DNA from: Candidatus Binatia bacterium
Lineage (GTDB): Bacteria > Desulfobacterota_B > Binatia > UBA9968 > JAJDTQ01
Assembly (NCBI GenBank): GCA_022827045.1
Contig: JAJDTQ010000211.1
Location: 1-30,550, forward strand
Direction: 5' to 3'
Length of the DNA stretch: 30,550 nucleotides
Every line of letters starts with the position of its first letter. Positions within the stretch are counted from its first letter, which is position 1. Below, one piece after another: positions 15,250 through 25,372 of this stretch. Below the pieces are notes generated by a model. It was given only the letters and a program-made list of their open reading frames with translations. It searched no databases and had not been told where the DNA came from. The position numbers and the translations under genes were made by a program.

Positions 15250-17553
15250 TCAGAACGCCCAGCGCCAGCCGCCGAGGAAGGTCAGCTCGGGGCTGGCGTC
15301 CTTGCGGTGGCCGGGACGGTGGCTGTACACCGCCCCCAGGCGAAGCTCCCCCTTGCGCAGGGGCCGGAGCCACTCGCCAAAGAAGTCTATCTGCCGCCCG
15401 CTCGGCGAAAGGCCGGCCGACAGCGCATCGTACGACACCGCCCCCGCTTTGGTGCGGCTCACGGGCACCGTCAACGACGCCCGGCCGCGCTCCACCCGCA
15501 GCGGCTGCGACACAGAGAAGCGCACCGCCCCGGCACCGGCCAACGGCCGACTCGCGTGCAGCACGAACGCGCTCGTGGCCAGCGACGACACCCGGTCCAC
15601 GAATCCTCCGCGCGTATCCGGCACCACCATCCCCAGCTCCGCGTTCGCCCCGAGCCGCCAACCCGCCAAACCCGTGTGTGCGTCCACTCCCAGGAAGGAC
15701 GTGTTGGCCGCGAGGCCTCCGAAGCCGCCTTCCCCCACGCTCCCCAGCAGCGTCTTGGGCTCGCCGATCCACCCGGCCCGCACGCCCCAAGGCGACCCCA
15801 CCCGCCGCCAACTCAACGTCGTACCCACCGAGGGCCGCTGCCCAGGCAACCCCTTGGTGGTGAACGCGGCCGTGGACACGCCGTTCCGCGCCCCCAGGGT
15901 CACCTGCACCGCACCCTCGGCCAGCGACATGTGGCTGCCCCGGACGTCGGAGGAGGCCGTCAGGCGGTCGGCGCGGAGGGTTACGGGTACGGTTTCGCGC
16001 CCCTCCCCGGCCTCGCTCCACGTGGATTCCCGCTTGCGCGGGAACGATGAGAAACGGGACGCCGCGTCGGGCGCCAGGAAGCCGCGCAACCGCTCGCTCA
16101 CCGACGGTCCGCCGGCGGCACCGGTGAAGTCTCCGAGCCTGTACCAGAACGGCGCTCCCAGCCGATCCACCGCCATCACCTCACGCGACGCCAGCGACCT
16201 CTGGAGCCCGTCACCGAACGCCGTGCCCGGGCTGATCGACGTCGACGATAACCGGAAGCCGTTCTGTCCGACGCTCGTCCCCACCGGCACCTCCAGCACT
16301 CCCACCGGCGAGGTCGCCGCGCCGAGGTCCACCAGGCCCCGGCCGTAGAGCGCCCGGTCGGCGTAGACACCGCTGTTGTCCGCGGTCTCGAGCAGCCGGG
16401 CCACCAGCTCGGTATTCGACAACCGATCCCGGAAGAGCTGCTTCATGATCGCCAGCCCGCCCGACACCATGGCCGCGGAGTACTGCGTCCAGTAGTCTTG
16501 AAAGTAGGCCCGGACGGCCTCTCCCGCCCGATTGGGACCGAAGTAGGCGACTCCGATGTCCTCCGCCGGCGCGACGACACAATAGTCCGCGGCGATGCCG
16601 CAACGATTCGAAAACCAGGACATCTCGCCGTCGGCACGGCTCACCCCCGCCACGACGATGGAATGGCCTCGCAGTTCCTCGATGGGCACGGCCAGGCCCG
16701 CCAGCACGTTGGGCGAAACCGCATTCAGGTAACCGTACCGGCAGTTGTCCGTGACCGCCGGATCGCACCGGAGTCCGTGGAATTCACCGGCCGCCCACAC
16801 GAGGAGGGTCTTTTCCTCCGCGTCCGCCTGGGCCAGGGCGGCGATCGCGCGTCCGTAGTTGTCGCGCAGGTCCTGTTCGGTGAATCCGTCGATCCCGGCC
16901 GCCATGCCCAGTGGCAAGGTCAGGATGTCCACCTTCCGGTCGCCGTCACGCCAAGACAGGATCTGCTCATACCGCGCGGCATGGCTTGGGTCCGCGGAGG
17001 CCAGCCTCTCGAGCGGTTCGAGCTGGGGGCCGCTCACCCTGCTCGTCGGAATGGCGAACATGGCGATGTCGGCACCCCAGGCCACGCCGTGCGGGGTGTC
17101 TTCATCACCGGTCCTTGCGCCCGCGGCGACACTCGCCACCGCGGTACCGTAGGAGACGGACTCCTCCCCGGTCTCGTCGACCGCGCCGTCCAGGAATGTC
17201 TCGGTGACCTTCTTGCCGGCGAACGCCGGGTGGTGCAGGTCGATGCCGGCGTGCACGATCCCGATGGTCACCCCGGCGCCGGGCTCGGCATCCGGACCCT
17301 TGAGCACCCTCAGGTTGCCGTACGCCTCGTCCGCCTTGACGTACGCCAGCTCCCACTGGTTCCGGAAGCTCGGATCATCCTGGTATTCCTTGGCCGCCGT
17401 GGCCGCGGCTTTGTCGAATTCCTCCGGTTGGACACAGAAGTATTGGACCGGAATGCATTCCTTCGGCGCGGAACCGCCGATGGCGCCACAGCCGGCGAGG
17501 GCGAACAACAGCAAGGCGACGATGGCACAGGGGTACGCTGAATGACGTGGCAT
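15250..17553 (-). CDS. S8-like lipoprotein autotransporter with all catalytic residues replaced (pseudoprotease)
   Basis: The product has 767 residues and is a full-length paralog of the next gene. The lipobox is ALAGC (Cys22), the S8 fold is alignable throughout, and the barrel ends FLGGWRWAF. Position by position the catalytic residues are gone: Asp becomes His101 (GIVHAGIDLHHP), His becomes Tyr135 (SVSYGTAVASVAAG), Ser becomes Gln357 (YWTQYSAAMVSGG), and oxyanion Asn becomes Glu257 (WAAGEFHG). The codons confirm each change. The reading frame is intact, and flanking segments such as SWRDGDRKVDIL, FSNRCGIAAD and MVSGGLAIMKQLFRDRLSN are well kept, so the protein appears maintained rather than decaying. 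Residues about 502-511 (SSFPRKREST) come from an inserted palindromic repeat in the linker. It is the first gene of the pair. A chaperone, decoy or regulatory role towards the active protease is possible but is inference. Confidence 0.92.
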   Translation of the reverse strand: MPRHSAYPCAIVALLLFALAGCGAIGGSAPKECIPVQYFCVQPEEFDKAAATAAKEYQDDPSFRNQWELAYVKADEAYGNLRVLKGPDAEPGAGVTIGIVHAGIDLHHPAFAGKKVTETFLDGAVDETGEESVSYGTAVASVAAGARTGDEDTPHGVAWGADIAMFAIPTSRVSGPQLEPLERLASADPSHAARYEQILSWRDGDRKVDILTLPLGMAAGIDGFTEQDLRDNYGRAIAALAQADAEEKTLLVWAAGEFHGLRCDPAVTDNCRYGYLNAVSPNVLAGLAVPIEELRGHSIVVAGVSRADGEMSWFSNRCGIAADYCVVAPAEDIGVAYFGPNRAGEAVRAYFQDYWTQYSAAMVSGGLAIMKQLFRDRLSNTELVARLLETADNSGVYADRALYGRGLVDLGAATSPVGVLEVPVGTSVGQNGFRLSSTSISPGTAFGDGLQRSLASREVMAVDRLGAPFWYRLGDFTGAAGGPSVSERLRGFLAPDAASRFSSFPRKRESTWSEAGEGRETVPVTLRADRLTASSDVRGSHMSLAEGAVQVTLGARNGVSTAAFTTKGLPGQRPSVGTTLSWRRVGSPWGVRAGWIGEPKTLLGSVGEGGFGGLAANTSFLGVDAHTGLAGWRLGANAELGMVVPDTRGGFVDRVSSLATSAFVLHASRPLAGAGAVRFSVSQPLRVERGRASLTVPVSRTKAGAVSYDALSAGLSPSGRQIDFFGEWLRPLRKGELRLGAVYSHRPGHRKDASPELTFLGGWRWAF
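16024..16050 (-). repeat. palindromic repeat A variant inside the pseudoprotease gene
   Basis: GGATTCCCGC-TTGC-GCGGGAACGATGA has a 7-bp stem (16027-16033 with 16038-16044). It lies in the linker between the protease-like domain and the barrel. On the coding strand it reads SSFPRKREST and keeps the frame. The active paralog has a Gly-rich stretch at this place instead. Confidence 0.85.
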
Positions 17554-17780
17554 GGCGCAACCTGCTAGACCAATCTGGCGATAGATGCAACGGATATCGG
17601 AATTCCCGGCGCCGGCCGGCGAGAAACGTCAAACCTTCGCGCCGCCTGACCCGGAACCGTCATTTGTATGTTGAAGGAGCCTCTCGGATGGGCCAATTTG
17701 AGAGGTAGGCATGCGGGGCGAGCCGTCCGTCATAGGGGAAGAAGAGCAAGAGGCAGATCTGCACCGGCCGGGCCTACGGC

Positions 17781-18230
17781 CTACTTCGGTTCAAGCGGCG
17801 TCCACTCCGAGAAGGTCGCCGCCTGCCCACGCCTGTTGCCGTCCCCGTCCACTACGTTCCACACCGTGGCCCGCTCCACGAGGAACCGCTGCCCGGTCCG
17901 CGAGATCCGCACCCCCCGGTAGTCGTCGACGAAGCCGCAGGCCGTCACCCGGCGAAGCATCCGCGCGCGTTCCTCGCGGTTCACCGGCTCGGCCGTCAGC
18001 CGCGAAGGCGTGGCGGTGAAATCCTCCCAAGTCATTTCCCAGAGGTCGAGGGCCTGCCGGTTGCCGTAGCAGAGGATAGGGTCGTCGGAGTCAACGTGGG
18101 ACACCACCACGAAAGGGGCCAGGAAAAGCCTCTCGCTCTGCGCCTCGATGTCCCCGCTACGGTCGATGAGCTCCCGCTTCAGCCACGAGGCATGGCTGTC
18201 CAGCAGCCACCGAATCCATGTAAGGTCCAT
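17781..18230 (-). CDS. MEKHLA (PAS-related) domain protein
   Basis: From ATG 18230 the product is 149 residues; a GTG at 18251 would add seven. The MEKHLA domain covers nearly all of it: PFVVVSHVDSDDPILCYGNRQALDLWEM, then the hallmark LTAEPVNREERARMLRRV, and GFVDDYRGVRISRTGQRFLVERATVWNVVDGDG ending GQAATFSEW. This PAS-related fold is known in plants and bacteria and is thought to sense a small ligand or redox state, though stand-alone bacterial copies have no defined role. No output domain is fused. It is expressed from its own promoter and lies upstream of the autotransporter pair, with 227 bases between and no clear link. Confidence 0.9.
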   Translation of the reverse strand: MDLTWIRWLLDSHASWLKRELIDRSGDIEAQSERLFLAPFVVVSHVDSDDPILCYGNRQALDLWEMTWEDFTATPSRLTAEPVNREERARMLRRVTACGFVDDYRGVRISRTGQRFLVERATVWNVVDGDGNRRGQAATFSEWTPLEPK

Positions 18231-18274
18231 GGGAGCCTGTCGGAACTTCACGCCATCCCCCAGACACCGACCGA

Positions 18275-18303
18275 ATCTTATCCTTTCTAAGTCGTCCGAT
18301 CAA
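18275..18303 (-). promoter_or_regulatory. sigma70-type promoter of the MEKHLA gene
   Basis: On the minus strand, TTGATC (18303-18298) and TAAGAT (18280-18275) are separated by 17 bases. The predicted transcript begins near 18268, about 40 bases before the preferred ATG. Confidence 0.55.
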
Positions 18304-18326
18304 AGACTTACTTTGTACCGGCTCGT

Positions 18327-18357
18327 TTGACTTGTCTCCGTAAAACCCTGATATAGA
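18327..18357 (+). promoter_or_regulatory. candidate promoter of the decarboxylase operon
   Basis: TTGACT (18327-18332) is followed by TATAGA (18352-18357) with a long 19-base spacer; GATATA two bases earlier would give 17. It is the only promoter-like pair before the biotin carrier gene and would give a leader of about 100 bases containing repeat D. Confidence 0.4.
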
Positions 18358-18384
18358 GGAACAGTCCAGGCCCGTCCGCGACCG

Positions 18385-18422
18385 GCCCTTCGACTTCGCT
18401 CCGCTACGCTCAGTGCGAACGG
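18385..18422. repeat. palindromic repeat D
   Basis: GCCCTTCGACTTCGCTCCGC is followed by TACGCTCAGTGCGAACGG. The ends (CCCTTCG.. and ..CGAACGG) and the centre (GCTCCGCTACGCTC) are partly inverted. This matches the widely dispersed CCCTTCGAC...CTCAGGGCGAACGG class of bacterial repeats. It lies in the leader of the decarboxylase operon. Confidence 0.7.
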
Positions 18423-18465
18423 AGTTGTTGCTCAAGGCTAAAATCACGCGCAAGGAGAAGATTCA

Positions 18466-18681
18466 TTGGCAACGTCCGTCACCGCTCCCATGGTGGGCAA
18501 GATTCTGAGGATTGAGGCAAACCCCGGCCAGGCCGTGGAAGAGGACGACGTGGTCATCGTGATGGAGGCCATGAAGATGGAGATTCCGGTGGTGGCGCCG
18601 GCCGACGGGACGGTCAAGGCGGTCCACGTCGAGGTGGGGCAGTCGGTGGAGGCGGGGGAGGAACTCGCCGAGATCGAGTAG
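18466..18681 (+). CDS. mmdC: biotin carrier subunit of Na+-pumping acyl-CoA decarboxylase
   Basis: This 71-residue protein consists of a single biotinyl domain. The biotin-accepting Lys37 lies in the canonical EAMKM motif, flanked by VTAPMVGKILRI at the start and VVAPADGTVKAVHVEVGQSVEAGEELAEIE at the end. The start is TTG at 18466, with AAGGAG (18452-18457) correctly spaced. The domain lacks the Pro/Ala-rich extension usual in such gamma chains. It carries the carboxyl group from the carboxyltransferase (gene at 20135) to the membrane beta subunit (18850). It is first in the operon. A function in another biotin enzyme is possible, but the neighbours argue for the decarboxylase. Symbol by role. 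Confidence 0.88.
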   Translation: MATSVTAPMVGKILRIEANPGQAVEEDDVVIVMEAMKMEIPVVAPADGTVKAVHVEVGQSVEAGEELAEIE

Positions 18682-18720
18682 CCGCGCGTTCGCGAACGGC
18701 ACTCACGCACACGGTTGACC

Positions 18721-18837
18721 ATGGGCACCTGGGAATTCGGCCTCACGGTCGCGTTGGTGGGCAGCGTCGGCACGCTGCTGGTGCTGTGGCTGCTGAGCCT
18801 GCTGATTCTCCTCATCAAGAGAATCTTTCCTTCCTGA
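18721..18837 (+). CDS. small membrane subunit of Na+-pumping decarboxylase (OadG/MmdD type)
   Basis: This 38-residue open frame begins at ATG 18721 and ends at TGA 18835-18837. It encodes MGTWEFGLTVALVGSVGT, then a run of Leu/Val/Ile forming one membrane helix, and finishes IKRIFPS. The W-x-x-GL.VxxVG pattern followed by a hydrophobic helix and a basic exit is typical of the gamma/delta subunit that helps assemble oxaloacetate and methylmalonyl-CoA decarboxylases. Its position between the biotin carrier and beta subunit genes supports this. It is far shorter than the usual 60-110 residues because the C-terminal tail is missing. Confidence 0.72.
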   Translation: MGTWEFGLTVALVGSVGTLLVLWLLSLLILLIKRIFPS

Positions 18838-18849
18838 CCCTTTTACAAC

Positions 18850-19992
18850 ATGGAATCCGCGATCATTTCCGGGGCCCTGGGGCTGCTTGACGGCGTTTCG
18901 CACCTGGGGCTCGGCCAAGTGGTCATGATGGCCATCGGGGCGGGGCTGCTCTACCTGGGAATCAGGAAGGGCTTCGAGCCCCTGTTACTCGTGCCCATCG
19001 GCTTCGGCGCCATCCTCGTCAACATCCCCCAGGCCGAACTCATGGCCGAGGGCGGCACGCTGCGGTTCTTCTATGACTTCGGCATCCGCACCGAGATCTT
19101 CCCGGTGCTGATCTTCATCGGCATCGGCGCCATGACCGACTTCGGGCCGCTGTTCTCCAACCCCAGGATCATCATGCTGGGGGCGGCCGGCCAGTTCGGC
19201 ATCTTCCTGACCGTGCTGCTGGCCCTGGCACTGGGGTTCAGCAAGCTCGACGCCGTGGCCATCGGCGTCATCGGCGCCTGCGACGGTCCCACCTCCATCT
19301 ACGTGAGCTCGCGCTACGCGCCGCACCTGCTGGCGGCGGTGTCGGTGGCGGCCTACTCGTACATGTCGCTGGTGCCGCTGATCCAGCCGCCGATCATGCG
19401 GGCGTTGACCACGGCGCGCGAGAAGCAGGTCGTCATGGGGATGGTGCAGCAGGCGCCGGTGTCCAGGACCACGCGCATCCTCTTCCCCATCATCGTCACG
19501 GTGGTGGCGTCGATCATCGCGCCCTTGGGGACGCCGCTCATCGGCATGCTGATGCTCGGCAACCTCCTGCGGGAGTGCGGCGTGGTGGAACGGCTCAAGC
19601 TGGCCTCGGAGAACGAGATCGCCAACATCGTGACGCTCCTGCTGGGGCTGGCCATCGGCGGCACCATGGGCGCGGACCAGTTCCTCAAGGTCGAAACCCT
19701 CATGGTCCTCGTCCTGGGACTCGTGGCCATCGGCCTGGACACGGTCATGGGGGTGCTGTTCGGCAAGGGCATGTGCCTGCTCAGCCGCGGCAGGATCAAC
19801 CCGCTCATCGGCGCCGCCGGCATCTCCGCCTTTCCCATGGCCGCGCGGGTGGTGCAGAACGAGGGACAGCGCTACAACAAGAAGAACCACCTGCTGATGC
19901 ACGCCATGAGCGCCAACGCCGGCGGCCAGATCGGCTCGGTCATCGCCGCGGCGATCATGCTGTCGGTGCTGCGGGGGATGGGGATCATCTAG
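18850..19992 (+). CDS. mmdB: Na+-translocating decarboxylase, beta (membrane) subunit
   Basis: This 380-residue polytopic protein carries out decarboxylation of carboxybiotin coupled to Na+ export across the inner membrane. Family landmarks are present in order: GIRKGFEPLLLVPIGFGAILVN, FPVLIFIGIGAMTDFGP, then IGACDGPTSIYVSS with Asp145 equivalent to the functional Asp203 of oxaloacetate decarboxylase. Later come AYSYMSLVPLIQPPIMRALTT, GNLLRECGVVERL, and NPLIGAAGISAFPMAARVV near the C-terminus. Length matches the family. It follows the small subunit by 12 bases. The substrate (methylmalonyl-, glutaconyl- or malonyl-type) depends on the alpha subunit, so the mmd symbol is by probability. Confidence 0.95.
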   Translation: MESAIISGALGLLDGVSHLGLGQVVMMAIGAGLLYLGIRKGFEPLLLVPIGFGAILVNIPQAELMAEGGTLRFFYDFGIRTEIFPVLIFIGIGAMTDFGPLFSNPRIIMLGAAGQFGIFLTVLLALALGFSKLDAVAIGVIGACDGPTSIYVSSRYAPHLLAAVSVAAYSYMSLVPLIQPPIMRALTTAREKQVVMGMVQQAPVSRTTRILFPIIVTVVASIIAPLGTPLIGMLMLGNLLRECGVVERLKLASENEIANIVTLLLGLAIGGTMGADQFLKVETLMVLVLGLVAIGLDTVMGVLFGKGMCLLSRGRINPLIGAAGISAFPMAARVVQNEGQRYNKKNHLLMHAMSANAGGQIGSVIAAAIMLSVLRGMGII

Positions 19993-20001
19993 TGTGCGGG
20001 C

Positions 20002-20045
20002 GCCCTCACCCGGCCTTCGGCCACCCTCTCCCAAGGGGAGAAGGG
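20002..20045 (+). repeat. palindromic repeat B, copy 2
   Basis: GCCCTCACCCGGCCTTCGGCC is followed by ACCCTCTCCC and a slightly changed AAGGGGAGAAGGG. It stands in the 142-base gap between the beta and alpha decarboxylase genes and faces the inverted half-unit at 20077. Confidence 0.88.
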
Positions 20046-20076
20046 TTGAACTTGCCTCCGGGGTAGGGGTGTCCTG

Positions 20077-20113
20077 ACTCCCTCTCCCTCTGGGAGAGGG
20101 TCGGGGTGAGGGT
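20077..20113 (-). repeat. palindromic repeat B, inverted half-unit
   Basis: ACTCCCTCTCCCTCTGGGAGAGGGTCGGGGTGAGGG contains the CCCTCTCCC/GGGAGAGGG stem and ends in GGGTGAGGG, the complement of the CCCTCACCC that opens copy 2. Together with 20002-20045 it forms a long imperfect inverted repeat. Confidence 0.8.
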
Positions 20114-20134
20114 CCCCGAAACAGCCACCCAACC

Positions 20135-21688
<1,554 letters not shown>

Positions 21689-21714
21689 TGGCGCCCTTCG
21701 ACTTCGCGCCGCCT

Positions 21715-22131
21715 CTACTTCCGCACCCCTTCCCGCTGCGTCATGATCGCCAACCGCGTCAGCCCCGCCGACCGCGCGGCGTCCATCACCGCCACCACCA
21801 GGCCGTGAGGCACGCGGCGGTCGGCGCGGATGAGCACCTGCGGGTCGCGGCGCTCACCCGCCAACTCCCGCAGCCTCAACCCCAACGCCTCCAGCGTCAC
21901 CGGCGCGCCGTCGAGACGGATCCCGCCGGCGGGCGTGACGGCCACGCGGATGTCGCCGTCCCTCGGCGCCACCTGCGGGGCCGAGGCATCGGGCAGGTCC
22001 ACGGTGATGCCGGGATTGGCGAGGAAGTTCATGGACAGGGCAAAGAAGATCAGCAGGTTGAAGATGGTGTCCACCACCGGCGTCATGTCGATGAAGCCGC
22101 CGGCGGGCTTTCTGCGGGGCCGGAAGTTCAT
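21715..22131 (-). CDS. exbD: ExbD/TolR-type biopolymer transport protein
   Basis: The product has 138 residues with one N-terminal membrane helix. The motif IDMTPVVDTIFNLLIFFALSMNF contains Asp21, equivalent to the essential proton-carrying Asp of ExbD and TolR. The periplasmic domain continues with VDLPDASAPQ, VAVTPAGGIRLDG, and VLIRADRRVPHGLVVAVMDAARSAGL, the last being the conserved DxxxPYG-like block. It forms the proton channel with ExbB, encoded one base upstream. Whether it serves TonB, Tol or another partner cannot be told; no tonB or tolA is present. Confidence 0.92.
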   Translation of the reverse strand: MNFRPRRKPAGGFIDMTPVVDTIFNLLIFFALSMNFLANPGITVDLPDASAPQVAPRDGDIRVAVTPAGGIRLDGAPVTLEALGLRLRELAGERRDPQVLIRADRRVPHGLVVAVMDAARSAGLTRLAIMTQREGVRK

Positions 22132-22132
22132 G

Positions 22133-22747
22133 TCAGTCGGCCGCGCCCTCGGGAATCAGCAGGTCCATGAAGCGGGTGCACAGGCGCTCCATCTCCAGGG
22201 TCAAGGCGTTGGCCTTGTTGAGCAGGTAGCGGTGCATGACGACGGTGGGGATGGCCACGCTCAACCCCGCCAGGGTGGTGATCAGCGCCTCGGATATGCC
22301 GCCGGCCAGGGTCGCCGGGTTGACCGCGCTCTGGGTGGAGATCACCGAGAAGATCTCGATCATGCCCGAGATGGTTCCCAACAGGCCCAGCAGCGTGCTC
22401 ACCCCGGCGATGGTGCCGAGGGTGTCCACGAACCGCTCCAGCCCGGCCGCCTCCTGGCGCCCCGCCTCCTCCAGGTGGTCCTTGACGATGTCCCGGGGCT
22501 GCCCCGACACGCGGAGCCCGGCGGACAATACCCGGGCGACGGCCGCGCCGCTCGCGCCGAGCAGCTCCAGGGCCGCGGGAAGATCCCGGCCGGCAACCAG
22601 CGCCTCGGCCCGCCGCACGACGTCCGCCGGTACCACCGCCCGCCGTCGGAGGCTGAAGAGCCGCTCGAGGAAGATGGCCACCGCCGCGATCGAGCACAGC
22701 AGGATCGGGACCATGAAGAGGCCGCCCTTGCCCAGAAACTCCAACAT
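22133..22747 (-). CDS. exbB: ExbB/TolQ/MotA-type proton channel protein
   Basis: The product has 204 residues. An N-terminal membrane helix (GGLFMVPILLCSIAAVAIFLERLFSL) is followed by a cytoplasmic domain, then the two family helices: DTLGTIAGVSTLLGLLGTISGMIEIF and NPATLAGGISEALITTLAGLSVAIPTVV. LGTIAG..TLLGLLGTI..M and GISEALITT are the ExbB signature. It forms the pentameric core that converts proton flow to mechanical work with ExbD, whose start lies two bases past this stop codon. The start at ATG 22747 is divergent from ccdA with about 100 bases between. Confidence 0.93.
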   Translation of the reverse strand: MLEFLGKGGLFMVPILLCSIAAVAIFLERLFSLRRRAVVPADVVRRAEALVAGRDLPAALELLGASGAAVARVLSAGLRVSGQPRDIVKDHLEEAGRQEAAGLERFVDTLGTIAGVSTLLGLLGTISGMIEIFSVISTQSAVNPATLAGGISEALITTLAGLSVAIPTVVMHRYLLNKANALTLEMERLCTRFMDLLIPEGAAD

Positions 22748-22851
22748 GACGGGCCAATATCATCCATTCTTGACGCCGGGTAAAGCCTGCACGGCCCATC
22801 CCGCATTGCTTTGCGCGCCCGCGTATGGCGTAAAGTAACCAGGGACTCCTC

Positions 22852-23580
22852 ATGGCCGACGTCAACCTGTTCGTGGCCTTCGCCGCCGGAGGCCTGTCGT
22901 TCCTCAGCCCGTGCGTGCTGCCGCTGGTCCCGTCGTACCTGTCGTTCGTTTCCGGCATATCGCCCCGGGAAATGAGCGAAGGCGGGGTGGACACGGCCCG
23001 AGTGATGGGGAACGCGTTCGCCTTCGTATTCGGCTTTTCCCTCGCCTTCGTCGCCCTCGGCGCGTCCGCGAGCCTGCTGGGAAGGCTGCTGATCGGCTAC
23101 CAGGACGCGGTGCGGGTGGTGGGAGGCGTGTTCATCCTGGTGGTGGGGGTCTACCTGACCGGCCTCTTCAAGGTCGCCACCCTCGAGCAGTACGCCCAGT
23201 TCAACCTGCGCAGCAAGCCCGCCGGCTATCTCGGATCGGTGCTTGTGGGGCTCACCTTCGCGGTGGCCTGGATACCCTGCGTGGGGCCCATCCTGGGCGC
23301 CATCCTGACCCTGGCCGGCACCCACGGCGAGGTCAACCGGGGCGTGCTGTTGCTGTCCGCCTACGCCGCCGGCCTGGGCCTGCCGCTGCTGCTGAGCGCC
23401 CTGGCCATGAACCAGTTCTTCCGTTTCTCCCGCGCCCTCGGCTCCTGGCTCCCCGCCATCCACGTCTGCGCCGGCCTGCTGCTCGTCGCCGTCGGCCTCC
23501 TCCTCGTCACCGACAACATGACCGCCCTCAACGCCTACGTCCTCCGCCTCACCCCGGCCTGGCTGGTCTCGCGGCTGTAG
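22852..23580 (+). CDS. ccdA: CcdA-type thiol:disulfide interchange membrane protein
   Basis: The product has 242 residues and six membrane helices. It moves reducing equivalents from cytoplasmic thioredoxin to periplasmic thioredoxin-like proteins for cytochrome c maturation or disulfide repair. The two redox cysteines are present: Cys21 in FLSPCVLPLVPSYLSF and Cys143 in AWIPCVGPILGAIL. GNAFAFVFGFSLAFVALGA and AYAAGLGLPLLLSAL are standard. Full length, no thioredoxin fusion. No cytochrome c or ResA-like partner is in the window. Confidence 0.95.
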   Translation: MADVNLFVAFAAGGLSFLSPCVLPLVPSYLSFVSGISPREMSEGGVDTARVMGNAFAFVFGFSLAFVALGASASLLGRLLIGYQDAVRVVGGVFILVVGVYLTGLFKVATLEQYAQFNLRSKPAGYLGSVLVGLTFAVAWIPCVGPILGAILTLAGTHGEVNRGVLLLSAYAAGLGLPLLLSALAMNQFFRFSRALGSWLPAIHVCAGLLLVAVGLLLVTDNMTALNAYVLRLTPAWLVSRL

Positions 23581-23677
23581 CCGCGACGGCACGACTAAAG
23601 AAGGCCAGGAAGATGCCCACATAAAGGTTGTGGGACAAGTGTTCTATAACATAAGATAAGGTGGTGCAGGTCGAAAC

Positions 23678-23893
23678 ATGAACACGGATAGTGTTGAAGA
23701 GCGATTGGCCCGGATCGAGGCCCTATTGCCGCACTTGGCGACCAAGGCGGACATTGCCGAGGTCAAGGCGCTCATCAGTGACCGCGAAGCGATCATGTTG
23801 AAGTGGCTCATCGGCATCACCACCACGACCGCCGTAAGCCTCCTCATGGTTCTCGTGAGCCTCGTCATGATTTTCCTACGGCTCTTCACCTAG
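23678..23893 (+). CDS. small coiled-coil protein with C-terminal membrane helix
   Basis: The product has 71 residues. Residues 1-35 are a charged helix (VEERLARIEALLPHLATKADIAEVKALI), where the LATKADIAEVK motif is common in small uncharacterised bacterial coiled-coil proteins. Residues about 43-69 form one hydrophobic helix ending IFLRLFT. AGGTCGAAAC precedes the ATG as a weak ribosome site. No role is known. It has an inverted layout compared with the 90-residue coiled-coil protein at 11689. It is convergent with enolase. Confidence 0.68.
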   Translation: MNTDSVEERLARIEALLPHLATKADIAEVKALISDREAIMLKWLIGITTTTAVSLLMVLVSLVMIFLRLFT

Positions 23894-23915
23894 AAGCTTC
23901 CGCGGATCCCGCGAA

Positions 23916-25241
<1,326 letters not shown>

Positions 25242-25278
25242 TTATGGAGCGTCGCGGCCATCGTGGCGTTGCGGGCTC

Positions 25279-25299
25279 GGGCGGCTTCGAAAGCCGCCC
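25279..25299. repeat. palindromic repeat E
   Basis: GGGCGGCTT and AAGCCGCCC form a 9-bp perfect stem with a CGA loop in the eno-ftsB divergent spacer. The flanks (CGGGCTC before, CTACACC after) fit the widely found GGGCGGCTTTCGAAGCCGCCCCTAC class. Confidence 0.8.
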
Positions 25300-25372
25300 C
25301 TACACCGTCGGCCGATCCCGGTCGATGGACAGTTGCACTCCGGGCGCCGATCGACGATGATAGAAATGTCTC

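Noticed and set aside
12911..16021. Extension of the active autotransporter frame to 16021
   Set aside because: The extra N-terminal part is an out-of-frame reading of the paralog gene. The lipoprotein signal and ribosome site place the start at 15205.
17554..17780. Small gene between the pseudoprotease and the MEKHLA gene
   Set aside because: The best-placed ATG after GAAGGAG opens a frame of only six codons, and no other frame shows a recognisable pattern.
20002..20113. CRISPR-like array
   Set aside because: The units are inverted pairs of differing length without regular spacers, and no cas genes are present.
23901..23913. Terminator between the small coiled-coil gene and enolase
   Set aside because: CGCGG-ATC-CCGCG is only a 5-bp stem without a T tract on either strand.
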